Origin: Kofleriaceae bacterium
GTDB lineage: Bacteria; Myxococcota_A; Polyangia; Haliangiales; Haliangiaceae
Reading direction: 5' to 3'
Assembly: GCA_018058095.1 (NCBI GenBank)
Contig: JAGPCO010000004.1
Location: 82,568 to 146,567, forward strand
DNA: 64,000 nt
How positions within the stretch are numbered: the first letter of the stretch is position 1; each line of letters starts with the position of its first letter. Of the stretch, positions 43,635-52,686 are shown in pieces. The notes under the pieces were generated by a model, which made no database searches, was not told the DNA's origin, and saw only the letters and a list, made by a program, of their open reading frames with translations. Position numbers and translations under genes: made by a program.

Positions 43635-43726
43635 GGCGGTGGCGGGTGGCAGCGACCGACCGCGCCGCGACTCGCGCCGGGCGCGCAGGTCGCCTGCGTG
43701 TCCCCCGGCCGCCCACGCCGGCGAGC

Positions 43727-44734
43727 TCAGCGCGTGAACACGACGAAGCTGTGCACTCGCACCGCGGCGGCGTAGGTGCGCACGCCGACCAGGCCGCTCG
43801 GCAGGACCAGCGCGGCCGAGACCTCCATGCCGGTCGTGCTGGTCCAGCACGAGGCCTGCCCGGCGAGCGGGTCGACGCCGAGCCGGAAGGTGCGGCGCCC
43901 GAGGCCGAGCGGGGGCATGGCCGTGAAGGCCTGGTACTCGAACCCGCCGGGGTAGGCGTGCTCGAGCGCCTGGAAGTGCACGGTGTCGCCGTCGTCGTCG
44001 TGGATGCAGTGGTGGTAGGTCGCACGGTCCATGCTGGACCCGGCCACGACCGAGATCGTGCGGTAGCCGCTGGCTGCCAGCGCGGTGATGGTCAGGTCGG
44101 CCTCGACCCGGGTCACGGTGCCGACGACCGAGGTCAGCGCCTTCGGATCGTCGGCCGACGCGGCCGAGCTCTGCACCAGGTCGTCGCCGCTGACCGACCA
44201 CGCGCCGCCGGTGGGGCTCAGGCCCATGGCGCTCGAGAACGGCAGGAACAGGGCGATGCGATCGCCGCCCAGGGCCGGGAACGGGTCACACGCGTCACCC
44301 ACGCCGTCGGCCTCGGCGCCGACGCCGACCTCGCCGGCGTCGGCCTGGTCCGGGTCGGCCACGTGCGGGCAGGTGTCGCACACGTCGCCGGTGGCGTCGC
44401 CGTCCTCGTCGTGCTGGTCGCGGTTGGCCCGCGCCGGGCAGTTGTCGGTCGCGTCGACCACGTCGTCGCCGTCGGAGTCGAGCGCGACCGAGCCATCGAC
44501 GGCGGCGTCGCTGCGAGGCGCGGCGTCGGCGCGGGGCGCGTCCACTCCGGCGCCGGGGGCGTCGGTCGCGCCGCTGGCCACACACTCGGCGCCGTCACAC
44601 ACCAGGCCGGCCGGGCAGGCCAGGGCCGGGCCACACGGCAGGTTCGCGCCGGCGTCGGGGCGGAAGCAGGCTGCGCTCGGCACCAGCACCAGCACCAGCA
44701 CGACGGCCCCAGCCAGGTCACAGCGTCCGCGCAC
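43727..44734 (-). CDS. Lipoprotein with thrombospondin type 3-like calcium repeats
   Basis: This 335-residue protein has a hydrophobic signal (LAGAVVLVLVLVPSAAC), then a cysteine-rich segment (LPCGPALACPAGLVC) and an Asp-rich TSP3-type stretch with VDATDNCPARANRDQHDEDG, GDVCDTCPHVADPDQADAGE and GVGDACDPFPALGGD. The C-terminal 170 residues look like a beta-sandwich (FRLGVDPLAGQASCW). Such proteins bind calcium and are common at myxobacterial surfaces. The GTG at 44734 was chosen because the signal begins there. Confidence 0.78.
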   Translation of the reverse strand: MRGRCDLAGAVVLVLVLVPSAACFRPDAGANLPCGPALACPAGLVCDGAECVASGATDAPGAGVDAPRADAAPRSDAAVDGSVALDSDGDDVVDATDNCPARANRDQHDEDGDATGDVCDTCPHVADPDQADAGEVGVGAEADGVGDACDPFPALGGDRIALFLPFSSAMGLSPTGGAWSVSGDDLVQSSAASADDPKALTSVVGTVTRVEADLTITALAASGYRTISVVAGSSMDRATYHHCIHDDDGDTVHFQALEHAYPGGFEYQAFTAMPPLGLGRRTFRLGVDPLAGQASCWTSTTGMEVSAALVLPSGLVGVRTYAAAVRVHSFVVFTR

Positions 44735-44841
44735 ACCCCATCGTCCCGCGCGCCACCACCGGCCGCAACTCCGGATCGAGCCAGCGCGCAAGGACGTGCG
44801 ACGGTCGGCCCCGCTCGCGCATCTGTTTCCCCGGAGGTCCC

Positions 44842-45306
44842 ATGCCCGTCATCGATCCCGCCAGCGCCCCACGTGGCGGCGGCAGCCGCTACCCCGCGCC
44901 GCACGACCAGCCGTGCCAGCCGCGTCACTGGCTTCGCCTCGGCGACGCCGCCGGCCTGACCCGCATCGGCGTCAACCTGGTCACCCTGCCGCCAGGGGCC
45001 TGGTCGAGCCAGCGCCACTGGCACGCGCTCGAGGACGAGTTCGTGTACGTCGTCGACGGCGAGCTGGTGCTGGTCACCGACGCCGGCGAGCAGGTCGTGC
45101 GGGCCGGGCAGTGCGCCGGGTTTCCGGCCGGGCAGCGCGATGGCCACTGCCTGCAGAACCGGTCCGACGCCGACGCCCGCTTCCTGGTCGTGAGCAACCG
45201 CGACGACGCCGACTGGGGCGAGTACCCCGACGTCGACATGGCGTTCCGCCCGGGTCGCTACAGCGGCGGCGGCGGCTTCGTCCACAAGGACGGCCGGCCG
45301 TACTGA
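44842..45306 (+). CDS. Cupin-domain protein
   Basis: This 154-residue single-domain cupin has metal-binding HWHALEDEFVYVVDGELVL with His and Glu ligands and a second half with CAGFPAGQRDGHCLQNRSD. No signal peptide is present. Related proteins act as metal-dependent isomerases, dioxygenases or transcription partners, so the function is open. A GGAGG ribosome-binding site lies four bases before the ATG. Confidence 0.78.
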   Translation: MPVIDPASAPRGGGSRYPAPHDQPCQPRHWLRLGDAAGLTRIGVNLVTLPPGAWSSQRHWHALEDEFVYVVDGELVLVTDAGEQVVRAGQCAGFPAGQRDGHCLQNRSDADARFLVVSNRDDADWGEYPDVDMAFRPGRYSGGGGFVHKDGRPY

Positions 45307-45471
45307 CGACCTCGGCGGGCCGCAGCGTGCTGGCCAGGCCCGGCGCTGACCACACGGATTGACCGAGCAATACGCGGGGAGGCGCGGTGCTTCAGGCACC
45401 CGCCTGCCGCAACCAGCTGGAATGACTCACGCGTCGCCCTGGCCCGGGGGTTGCTCTAGCTGCGGCCAACC

Positions 45472-46500
45472 ATGAACAAGCACGTCCTCGCCGCCCTCGT
45501 CTCCTCGGCCGCTCTCTCGGCCACGCTCCTGGCCCCCACCGCCGCCCACGCCGTCATTGGCGACGTGGGTGGAGGTGACGACGGTGGTGGCGGTGGTGTC
45601 GGCGGCGGCGGCGGCACCTCGACCCCGTCGAACGACATCAACAAGCACTTCTCGTGGGAGCAGGTGTGGGGCAGCACGAGCTGGGGCGCCAGCATCTACG
45701 CCGGTGGCGGGGTCACCGCCACCGCCGCGGCCAACCTGACCGAGCGCGACAAGGCGAGCGGGACCGCGGTGCTCGAGGCCTACGCCAAGATCAACGGCTC
45801 GCGCTACCGCCTGCTCAACCTGCGCGCCACCGCCAGCGGCGAGTACGGGCGCACCTCCAGCATCCGCGCCAGCGCCGCCCTGTTCGGCGCCGAGTTCTGG
45901 TCGTTCAGCCGCACCAACACTGGCCGCGGCAACGTGTACGGCCTCATCGGCGAGGGCTGGGACAAGACCATGTTCGACCGCTCCGTCGGCATCTGGGTCG
46001 GGCCGGTCCCGGTGACCTTCACCGCCAAGGTGACCGGACGCCTCGGCGCCGGCCTCAACGCCGCGATCAACGTGACCCGGATCGGCGCCACCTTCCAGCC
46101 GACCGCACGTGCCTCGCTGTACGCCTCGGCCGCGGTCGGTGGCGAGTACTGTCTGCTCGGCATGTGCGCCGGCGCCTCGGCCGGCCTGTACACCGACCTC
46201 AACCTGTTCGACCTGTCGGTGCCCTCGACCTTCGAGGTCGGCCTGACCCCGGTCAACAACGGCGCCGGCCTCAAGGTCAACTACAACCTGCGCAGCGACG
46301 TCACCTTCAGCTCGCTCGACGGCGAGCTGGGCGCCTTCGCCGAGGCGCACCTGGGCGACCTCAGCTACGAGTGGTCGACCGTGCTGCTGTCGTGGACCGG
46401 CATCTCGATGTCGGCGCCGCTGGTGGCGCAGTCCGGCACCGGCTGCCTGGTCGGCAACTGCATGACCACGGTCGATCCGGGCGCGGGCATGCTGCGCTGA
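45472..46500 (+). CDS. Secreted beta-rich protein, unknown function
   Basis: This 342-residue protein has a cleavable signal (ALVSSAALSATLLAPTAAHA), a Gly/Asp-rich linker (VGGGDDGGGGGVGGGGG), then a domain rich in alternating hydrophobic residues (SIYAGGGVTATAAANL; FWSFSRTNTGRGNVYGLIG; VTGRLGAGLNAAINVTRIG). Two cysteine pairs lie in YCLLGMCAG and GCLVGNCMTT. No family was recognised. It ends 29 bases before the HEAT-repeat gene, likely co-transcribed. Its beta-rich structure and neighbour suggest a lipid- or protein-binding partner (inference). Confidence 0.7.
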   Translation: MNKHVLAALVSSAALSATLLAPTAAHAVIGDVGGGDDGGGGGVGGGGGTSTPSNDINKHFSWEQVWGSTSWGASIYAGGGVTATAAANLTERDKASGTAVLEAYAKINGSRYRLLNLRATASGEYGRTSSIRASAALFGAEFWSFSRTNTGRGNVYGLIGEGWDKTMFDRSVGIWVGPVPVTFTAKVTGRLGAGLNAAINVTRIGATFQPTARASLYASAAVGGEYCLLGMCAGASAGLYTDLNLFDLSVPSTFEVGLTPVNNGAGLKVNYNLRSDVTFSSLDGELGAFAEAHLGDLSYEWSTVLLSWTGISMSAPLVAQSGTGCLVGNCMTTVDPGAGMLR

Positions 46501-46529
46501 GCGGCGGCGCCGCTCCCCATCGAGGACCC

Positions 46530-48362
46530 ATGCGCCAGCGCACCATCGCCGTCACCTCCGCGCTCGGATTCGCCGTCGTCGCTGGCCTGGTGCTGGCGCG
46601 CTACCACCGCGGCGACGCCGCGTCGGCGCCGTCGGCGTCGGCGCGACCGGCCGGCCCGACGCTGGCCGGTCCGTCCCGCGGCGCGGCCGATGCGCTCGGG
46701 CCGACGCTGACCCGTCGGCCCGAGCGTGGGCATCGTTACCAGCTGACGCTCGACGTCCACACCCGGGCCGGCGCGGGCGCGGCGCCGGCGGCGGTGCAGG
46801 TGACCGGCGAGCTGGCCGCCGCCGCCGCCGCCGAGGACGAGCAGGGCCGGACCCGCGTCCAGCTGCACCTGCGCGGGCAGTCCACCGCCGGGCAACCGGC
46901 CCAGCCGTTCGTCATGCCCGGGCTCGACCAGGCTGCCGACGCCCTGTACGACGGGCGGGGCGCCCTGGTCGCGCTGGCGTTCGTCGACGCGGCCGGTCCG
47001 CAGGCGCGCAACGTGCTGGCGACCGTGGCCGCCCACCTGCAGCTGGTCGATGGGCCGGGGCGGGTGTGGGAGACGACCGAGCTCGATCCGATCGGGCCGC
47101 ATCGGGTCCGCTACCAGCGCGCGGCCGACGGCGTCGACAAGCACAAGCTGGCGTACCAGCAGGTCACCACCAGCTCCGATCTGCGCGCCGACCTGGTCCG
47201 CAGCGACATCACCGTCGCCGTCGGTCCGGACGGCTGGCCGCGCCTGCTCACCGTCGACGAGGAGGTCGCGCTCGGTCTCGAGCACGCGGGCATGGCGGTC
47301 GTGACCCGGCTCGAGCTGCGCGACCTCGGCGTCGTCGAGGCGGGACCTCCGCCGGCGCTGTCGGCCGCCCCGATCGCGGTCGACCAGCTGGCCCGGGCCC
47401 AGGTCGCCTCGGCCGCCGACGATCGCGCGCTGGTTGACGGGGCGTCGCTCGACCAGGTGCTGGCGACGGCGCGCGAGGTCGACGCCGACCAGCACGCCGC
47501 CGGCCTGCAGTTCCTGCGACTGGCCGCGCTGTTCCGCCTCGACGCGGCCGCGGCCGCCGCCGCCGGTCGACGCCTGCGCAGCAGCACCGACGGCGCCGAG
47601 GTCCGCCTCCTGGCCGGCGCCCTGGGCGACTCCGGCGCGCCGGCCGCGCAACGGGCCCTGGCCGAGATCGCCGCGGCCGGCGGGCTCGACGATGGGCGCC
47701 GCGGTCAGGCGGTGGTCGCGCTCGGGCTGGCGCCGAGCCCGACGCCGGCCGCGCTGGCCGCGCTGCGCCAGGTCGCGGACGGGCCACCGGGGGAGCTGAC
47801 CGACGCCGCGCTGCTCGCGCTCGGCAACCTGGCCATGCGCCTGCGCGAGCAGGACCCGGCGGCGGCGCAGCGGGTGGTCGACGAGCTGCTGGCGAGGCTG
47901 ACGGCCGCTGGCGACGACGCCCGTCGGGCCGCGGTCGTGCGCGCGCTCGGCAACACCGGCGACGCCCGGGTGGTCGCGGCCCTCGCGCCCCTGGCCAGCT
48001 CGGCCAGCGCCGAGCTGCGCGCGGCCGCGCTGGCCAGCCTGCGCCTGGTGCCGGGCCCCGACAGCACTCGCCTGCTGCTGGCCGGCCTGCGCGACGGCGA
48101 CAGCGAGGTCCGCGCCGGCGCGGTGTACGCGCTCGGCTTCCATCCGCCGGCGCCCTACGTCGAGGTCGTCGTGGCGCACTACCGGCAGGAGCCGGCGCCG
48201 ATGGTCCGCCGCGAGATCCTGGTGGTGGCCGGCGCCTACCTCGACGAGCACGCCCCGTACCGCAGCCTGCTCGAGTGGGCCGCACGCAACGACCCCGACG
48301 CCGACCTGCGGGCGACGGCGACGCGGGCGCTGCAGCCAGTGCCGACCGGCAGCGGCGGCTGA
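46530..48362 (+). CDS. HEAT-repeat protein, possibly vitellogenin-N-like
   Basis: This 610-residue protein has an N-terminal hydrophobic segment (VTSALGFAVVAGLVLARY), an Ala/Pro-rich linker, a beta-rich domain (RYQLTLDVHTRAG; VQVTGELAAAAAAED; HKLAYQQVTTSSDLRADLV) and a C-terminal all-helical HEAT/ARM array (AVVRALGNTGDARVVAALAP; AALASLRLVPGP). A beta-barrel followed by an alpha-helical domain is the layout of vitellogenin/apolipoprotein N-termini, and such proteins occur in myxobacteria, but the similarity is only at fold level by eye. Signal anchor or lipoprotein status is uncertain. It lies 29 bases after the secreted beta-rich gene. Confidence 0.72.
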   Translation: MRQRTIAVTSALGFAVVAGLVLARYHRGDAASAPSASARPAGPTLAGPSRGAADALGPTLTRRPERGHRYQLTLDVHTRAGAGAAPAAVQVTGELAAAAAAEDEQGRTRVQLHLRGQSTAGQPAQPFVMPGLDQAADALYDGRGALVALAFVDAAGPQARNVLATVAAHLQLVDGPGRVWETTELDPIGPHRVRYQRAADGVDKHKLAYQQVTTSSDLRADLVRSDITVAVGPDGWPRLLTVDEEVALGLEHAGMAVVTRLELRDLGVVEAGPPPALSAAPIAVDQLARAQVASAADDRALVDGASLDQVLATAREVDADQHAAGLQFLRLAALFRLDAAAAAAAGRRLRSSTDGAEVRLLAGALGDSGAPAAQRALAEIAAAGGLDDGRRGQAVVALGLAPSPTPAALAALRQVADGPPGELTDAALLALGNLAMRLREQDPAAAQRVVDELLARLTAAGDDARRAAVVRALGNTGDARVVAALAPLASSASAELRAAALASLRLVPGPDSTRLLLAGLRDGDSEVRAGAVYALGFHPPAPYVEVVVAHYRQEPAPMVRREILVVAGAYLDEHAPYRSLLEWAARNDPDADLRATATRALQPVPTGSGG

Positions 48363-48580
48363 TCCGGGCCGCGGCGCGATGGCCCGCAGCGGCGGTTGAT
48401 CCCGGCGCAGCGCGGCGCCGCACACGATGGTCGCGCCGCGGCGTTGGCGTCGCGCCCCACCTCGGCTAGCCTGCGCCGGTCATGTACCGCCTTTGAGTGC
48501 AACCCCGGCCCGGCGTGCCCGGGTCACGTCCACGCCGGTAGCGCCGCGAGCTCGCGCGCCCATCGGCGCGCAGGAGCTCC

Positions 48581-49747
48581 ATGTCCACGACCCCGTCCTC
48601 GGCTTCGTCTGCGTCTTCCTCCTCGGGCCTGCCCCGGTTCGACCTCGAGGCCGCGATCAACGCGGTCGCCACGGTCGCCGCCCGCCACGCCGCCGAGGTC
48701 GATCGCGGCGCCTTCCCCACCGCCGCGCTTTCCGCCGCGCGCGAGCACCGGCTGCTCGGACTCACCAGCGCGGTCGAGGTCGGTGGCCTCGGCCGCGGCC
48801 TGGCCGAGGCGGCGGCGGTGGTCGAGCGCCTGGCCCGCGAGTGTGGCTCGACCGCGATGGTGGTGTGTATGCACTACGCCGGCGCGGTGGTCGTCGAGGC
48901 CCACGCCGGGCAGGATGTCCGCCGCGCCATCGCCGAGGGGCGCCACCTCACCACCCTGGCCTTCTCGGAGGCTGGCTCGCGCAGCCACTTCTGGGCCCCG
49001 CTCGGCACCGCGCCGGTCAGCGCCGGCCGCGCGCGCCTCAGCAGCAAGAAGAGCTGGGTCACCTCGGCCCACCACGCCGACAGCTACGTGTGGTCGAGCA
49101 AGCCGAGCGCCGGCACCGAGCTGTCGTCGCTGTGGCTGATGCCGCGCGCCGCGCCCGGCCTGCGCATCGGCGACGGCTTCGACGGGCTCGGCCTGCGCGG
49201 CAACGACTCGTGCCCGGTGCTGGCCGAGGCGGTCGAGCTGGGTGAGGACGCCCGCCTCGGCGCCGACGGCGCCGGCTTCGGCATCATGATGGGCACGGTC
49301 CTGCCGTGGTTCAACGTGCTCAACGCCGCCTGCTCGGCCGGCATGATGGAGAGCGCGGTGGCCCGCACCGCCGCCCACGCCGGCGCGACCCAGTTCAGCC
49401 ACGCCGGCTCGGCCGTGGCCGACCTCCCGACGGTGCGGGCGTACATCGCCCGCATGCGCATCAAGACCGATCAGGTCAAGGCGCTGCTGGCCGACACCAT
49501 CACCGCCATCGCCGCCGGCCGGCCCGACACCATGCTGCGTGTGCTCGAGAGCAAGGCCTGCGCCGGCGAGGCGGCGGGCGAGGTGCTCGACCTGGCCATG
49601 CGGGTGTGCGGCGGCGCCGCCTTCCGCAAGGAGGTCGGGGTCGAGCGCACGTTCCGCGACGCCCGCGCCGCGCTGGTGATGGGGCCGACCACCGACGTCC
49701 TGTACGACTTCATCGGCAAGGCCGTGTGCGGCCAGCCGCTGTTCTGA
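48581..49747 (+). CDS. Acyl-CoA dehydrogenase-family flavoprotein
   Basis: This 388-residue protein has an acyl-CoA dehydrogenase fold: the N-terminal helical domain (AREHRLLGLTSAVEVGGLG), the flavin/substrate segment TLAFSEAGSRSHFWAP, a beta domain (WVTSAHHADSYVWSSK), and a C-terminal helical part with VCGGAAFRKEVGVERTFRDA. Related sequences include the DszC-type monooxygenases, so the reaction may be oxygenation rather than dehydrogenation. First gene of a compact run with PhnD-like, TusA-diiron and hydrolase genes. The 218-base gap upstream holds no gene. Confidence 0.8.
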   Translation: MSTTPSSASSASSSSGLPRFDLEAAINAVATVAARHAAEVDRGAFPTAALSAAREHRLLGLTSAVEVGGLGRGLAEAAAVVERLARECGSTAMVVCMHYAGAVVVEAHAGQDVRRAIAEGRHLTTLAFSEAGSRSHFWAPLGTAPVSAGRARLSSKKSWVTSAHHADSYVWSSKPSAGTELSSLWLMPRAAPGLRIGDGFDGLGLRGNDSCPVLAEAVELGEDARLGADGAGFGIMMGTVLPWFNVLNAACSAGMMESAVARTAAHAGATQFSHAGSAVADLPTVRAYIARMRIKTDQVKALLADTITAIAAGRPDTMLRVLESKACAGEAAGEVLDLAMRVCGGAAFRKEVGVERTFRDARAALVMGPTTDVLYDFIGKAVCGQPLF

Positions 49748-49766
49748 GGGAAGCGAGCGCACCACC

Positions 49767-50627
49767 ATGAGCACCCCCCCCATCGTCCTCGGCGCCGTCG
49801 CCTACGATCCCAAGGTCGTCACCATCTGGGACGGCTTCCTGGCCTGGCTCGGCCGGCGTGGCCTGGCGTTCGACTACGTCCTGTACAGCAACTACGAACA
49901 CCAGGTCGATGCGCACCTGCGCGGCGAGGTCGACGTGGCCTGGAACTCGCCGCTGGCGTGGATCGAGACCTGCCGGGTCGCGCGCGCGCGTGGCCGCCGG
50001 GCCGAGGCCATCGCCATGCGCGACACCGACCAGGACCTCACCAGCGTCGTGCTGGTGCGGGCGGACGCCGGCCCGGGGCTGGCCAGCCTGGCCGATCTGC
50101 GCGGCAAGCGGGTCGCGGTCGGCGCGGCCGACTCGCCGCAGGCCACGCTCATCCCGCTCGAGGTGCTGGCCGCGGCCGGCGTCGCCCCGCACCGCGACTG
50201 CGAGGTCATCCGCCACGATCTGCTGCTGGGCAAGCACGGCGACCACATCGGCGGCGAGCGCGAGGCGGTCCGCGCGCTGCTGGCCGGCGCGGTCGACGCC
50301 GCCTGCGTGATCGACGGCAACCACGCCGCGTTCACGCGCGAGGGCACCATCCCGCCCGGCGCGGTGCGGGTGCTGGCGCAGACCCCGGCCTACGACCACT
50401 GCAACCTGACCGTGCTCGACGGCGGGCGCGACCCGGCCGCGCTGGCCCGCCTGCGCGAGCTGCTGCTCGGCATGCGCTACGACGACCCCGAGGTGCGGCC
50501 GCTGCTCGATCTCGAGGGCCTGACCCGGTGGGAGCCCGGCCGCACCAGCGGCTACGCGCTGCTCGAGCGCGCGGTCGACCGGCTCGGCACCCTCGGCCCG
50601 TGGCTGGCACGGCAAGGCGTGGCGTGA
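49767..50627 (+). CDS. PhnD-like periplasmic-binding-fold protein without signal peptide
   Basis: This 286-residue protein has the two-lobed substrate-binding fold of PhnD/SsuA/transferrin-type proteins: VLYSNYEHQVDAHLRGEVDV, AWNSPLAWIET, VVLVRADAGPGLASLADLRG, KRVAVGAADSPQATLIPLEV, LLAGAVDAACVIDGNHAAF. Classical members bind phosphonate, sulfonate or phosphate for import, yet no signal peptide or ABC transporter genes are visible, so it may act in the cytoplasm as sensor or ligand carrier. Starts 19 bases after the acyl-CoA dehydrogenase gene and overlaps the next gene as GTGA. Confidence 0.8.
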   Translation: MSTPPIVLGAVAYDPKVVTIWDGFLAWLGRRGLAFDYVLYSNYEHQVDAHLRGEVDVAWNSPLAWIETCRVARARGRRAEAIAMRDTDQDLTSVVLVRADAGPGLASLADLRGKRVAVGAADSPQATLIPLEVLAAAGVAPHRDCEVIRHDLLLGKHGDHIGGEREAVRALLAGAVDAACVIDGNHAAFTREGTIPPGAVRVLAQTPAYDHCNLTVLDGGRDPAALARLRELLLGMRYDDPEVRPLLDLEGLTRWEPGRTSGYALLERAVDRLGTLGPWLARQGVA

Positions 50628-51820
50628 ACGGTGCCCGGCTCGACCTGGGCGGGGTGCCGCTCGGCGAGGGCGGCGACCTGCTCCTGACCCGGGCCCTGGC
50701 TCGCGTCGAGGTCGGCGCGCCGCTCGTGGTGGTCGGCGGCGACGCGACGCTGGCGGTCGACCTGCCGGCGTGGTGCCGCGGTCGCGGCCACCGCGTCGTC
50801 GACCAGCACGCCGACGCCGCCACCCTCGTGCGCGGCGCCGTCGACGAGGAGCGCTGGCGTGGCGCGACCCGGGCCGGGCAGGCCGACCCGGCCGCGCCGG
50901 GCGCGGTGGTCGACCACCCTCCGACGAGCTGGGGCCTGGCCGCTCGCGGCGCGCTGGTCGAGGCCGGCGGCGCCGGCCTGGCCCGCGTGTGGACCGACAA
51001 GGACGAGGTGTGGAGCGACGACGCCGCCCGCCTGTACGCGCAGGCGGCGGCGGCGCAGTGGGACCCGGCCAGCGCCATCCCGTGGGCGGCGGCCCTGACC
51101 CACGACGACGAGGTCGAGGACGCGGTGGTCCAGGTCATGACCTACCTGATCGAGAACGAGACCGCGGCCCTGCTGGTGCCGACCCGGTTCCTGGCCGGGC
51201 TGCACCCGCACTTCCGCGAGGTCATGCAGCTGCTGGCGATCCAGGCCGCCGACGAGGCGCGCCACATCGACGTGTTCACGCGGCGCGCGATGCTGCGCCG
51301 GTCGCAGCTCGGCACCTCGACGGTGGGCGGCCAGGCCTCGCTGGCCAGCCTGTTCGCCGAGCCGGACTTCGCGGTGGCCAGCTTCCTGCTGGCGGTGCTG
51401 GGCGAGGGCAGCTTCCTGGTGCTGCTGGCGTTCCTGCGCGACCACGGCCCCGACCCGGTGACGCGTGCGGTCGCCCAGCTGGCCGGCCAGGACGAGGCGC
51501 GCCACGTCGCGTTCGGCCTGTCCCACCTCGGCCGGCACCTGGCGCGCGACCCCGACCTGGCCGGTCGGCTGGCGGCGGCCGCGGCGCGCCGGCATGGCGC
51601 CCTGGCCGAGCGTGGTGGCCTCAACCCCGACGTGTTCACGGCCCTGGTCGTCGTCGCCGCGGGGTCGTGGCGGCCGGCCGCGATCCGGCGCGGCCACGCC
51701 CTGGTGCGGGCGCTGGTCGACGACATGGATCGAGCCCGGCGCGGTCACCTGGTGCGGCTCGGCTTCGGGCCCGAGGAGGCGGCGGCGATCTCGTCGCTGC
51801 ACACCGCCAACTTCATGTAG
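50624..51820 (+). CDS. TusA-like domain fused to a ferritin-like diiron domain
   Basis: This 398-residue protein has an N-terminal TusA-like fold (LDLGGVPLGEGGDLLLTRAL; PLVVVGGDATLAVDLPAWCR; GRGHRVVD) but the sulfur-carrier CPxP cysteine is missing: the region reads GVPLGEGG. From about residue 140 it has a ferritin-like four-helix bundle with two ExxH motifs, ADEARHID (E211, H214) and GQDEARHVAF (E291, H294), and Glu ligands E179 and E261, the pattern of dinuclear iron proteins. It is likely cytoplasmic and may oxidise or sense a substrate. GTG 50624 overlaps the PhnD-like stop, indicating coupling. Confidence 0.82.
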   Translation: MNGARLDLGGVPLGEGGDLLLTRALARVEVGAPLVVVGGDATLAVDLPAWCRGRGHRVVDQHADAATLVRGAVDEERWRGATRAGQADPAAPGAVVDHPPTSWGLAARGALVEAGGAGLARVWTDKDEVWSDDAARLYAQAAAAQWDPASAIPWAAALTHDDEVEDAVVQVMTYLIENETAALLVPTRFLAGLHPHFREVMQLLAIQAADEARHIDVFTRRAMLRRSQLGTSTVGGQASLASLFAEPDFAVASFLLAVLGEGSFLVLLAFLRDHGPDPVTRAVAQLAGQDEARHVAFGLSHLGRHLARDPDLAGRLAAAAARRHGALAERGGLNPDVFTALVVVAAGSWRPAAIRRGHALVRALVDDMDRARRGHLVRLGFGPEEAAAISSLHTANFM

Positions 51821-51829
51821 CGTCGAGGC

Positions 51830-52594
51830 GTGACCTCGTCGGTGTTCGCGTCGGACCGGTTCGCGCGCTCGCTGTTCTTTCCTGGGCCCGATCCGAGCCG
51901 GCCGCCGCCTGGCGCCGACGACCGCTGGCTCGAGGTCGACGGCGCCCGCCTGCGGGTGCGGGTCCACCACGGCGAGCGAGCGCGGTTGCTGGTGTGTTTC
52001 CCCGGCAACGGGGAGCACGCCGGCAGCTACGACGATCTGGCCGACCGCTTCACCGCGCTGGCCGGTGGCATCGCCGTCGCCTTCTGCGAGTACCGCGGCT
52101 ACGGCCAGAGCACCGGCACGCCGACCTACCCCGACCTCATCGCCGACGCGCGCCGGCTGGTGGCGTGGCTCGCCGCTGATCGCCCGGCCGGCGCGGTCGC
52201 GCTGTACGGCCGCTCGCTCGGCTCGCAGGCCGCGTTGCATGCGCTCGATGCCGCCGCGGCGCCGCCGGCCGCGCTCATCATCGACAGCGGCTTCTCCGAC
52301 CTCGACGCCTTCGTCGCCCGCCGCGGCCTGGGCTCGGTCCACATCGGCGATCGCGACCGCGCCCGCTACCAGGTCCTGGCCCGGGCCCGCGCCTTCGCCG
52401 GGCCGCTGCTGGTGGTGCACGGGGAGGCCGACGAGGTGATCGATCCGGACGACGGGGCGGCGCTGGCGTCCGGGCCGGCGGCGGGACCGCGCCGCCTGGT
52501 CCGGGTGCCAGGGCATGGCCACAACGACCTGTTCGCGGCGCCGGCGCATGGGCGTGCGCTCGACGAGTTCCTGCGCCAGGTCTGGCCGGCGTGA
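51830..52594 (+). CDS. Alpha/beta hydrolase
   Basis: This 254-residue hydrolase has an oxyanion-side LVCFPGNGEHAG, a nucleophile elbow GRSLGSQAA (Ser within GxSxG), an acid in LLVVHGEADEVID and catalytic His in VPGHGHND. Family members include serine esterases and lipases (BEM46/ABHD-type). The GTG at 51830 starts nine bases after the TusA-diiron stop, so it belongs to the same transcript. The substrate is unknown. Confidence 0.82.
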   Translation: MTSSVFASDRFARSLFFPGPDPSRPPPGADDRWLEVDGARLRVRVHHGERARLLVCFPGNGEHAGSYDDLADRFTALAGGIAVAFCEYRGYGQSTGTPTYPDLIADARRLVAWLAADRPAGAVALYGRSLGSQAALHALDAAAAPPAALIIDSGFSDLDAFVARRGLGSVHIGDRDRARYQVLARARAFAGPLLVVHGEADEVIDPDDGAALASGPAAGPRRLVRVPGHGHNDLFAAPAHGRALDEFLRQVWPA

Positions 52595-52686
52595 CCCGCG
52601 AGCGTGGAAATCTGAGGGGACACGGTGCGCGCGCGCGCAAGTCCGCACAGTTGGTGGTGGCACATGGCTTGCTCGCCCTGGCGCCG

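Noticed and set aside
52591..52686. Alternative GTG start of the lamin-tail lipoprotein
   Set aside because: The GTGA overlap is attractive, but it would place 32 extra residues before a good lipoprotein signal; ATG 52687 fits better.
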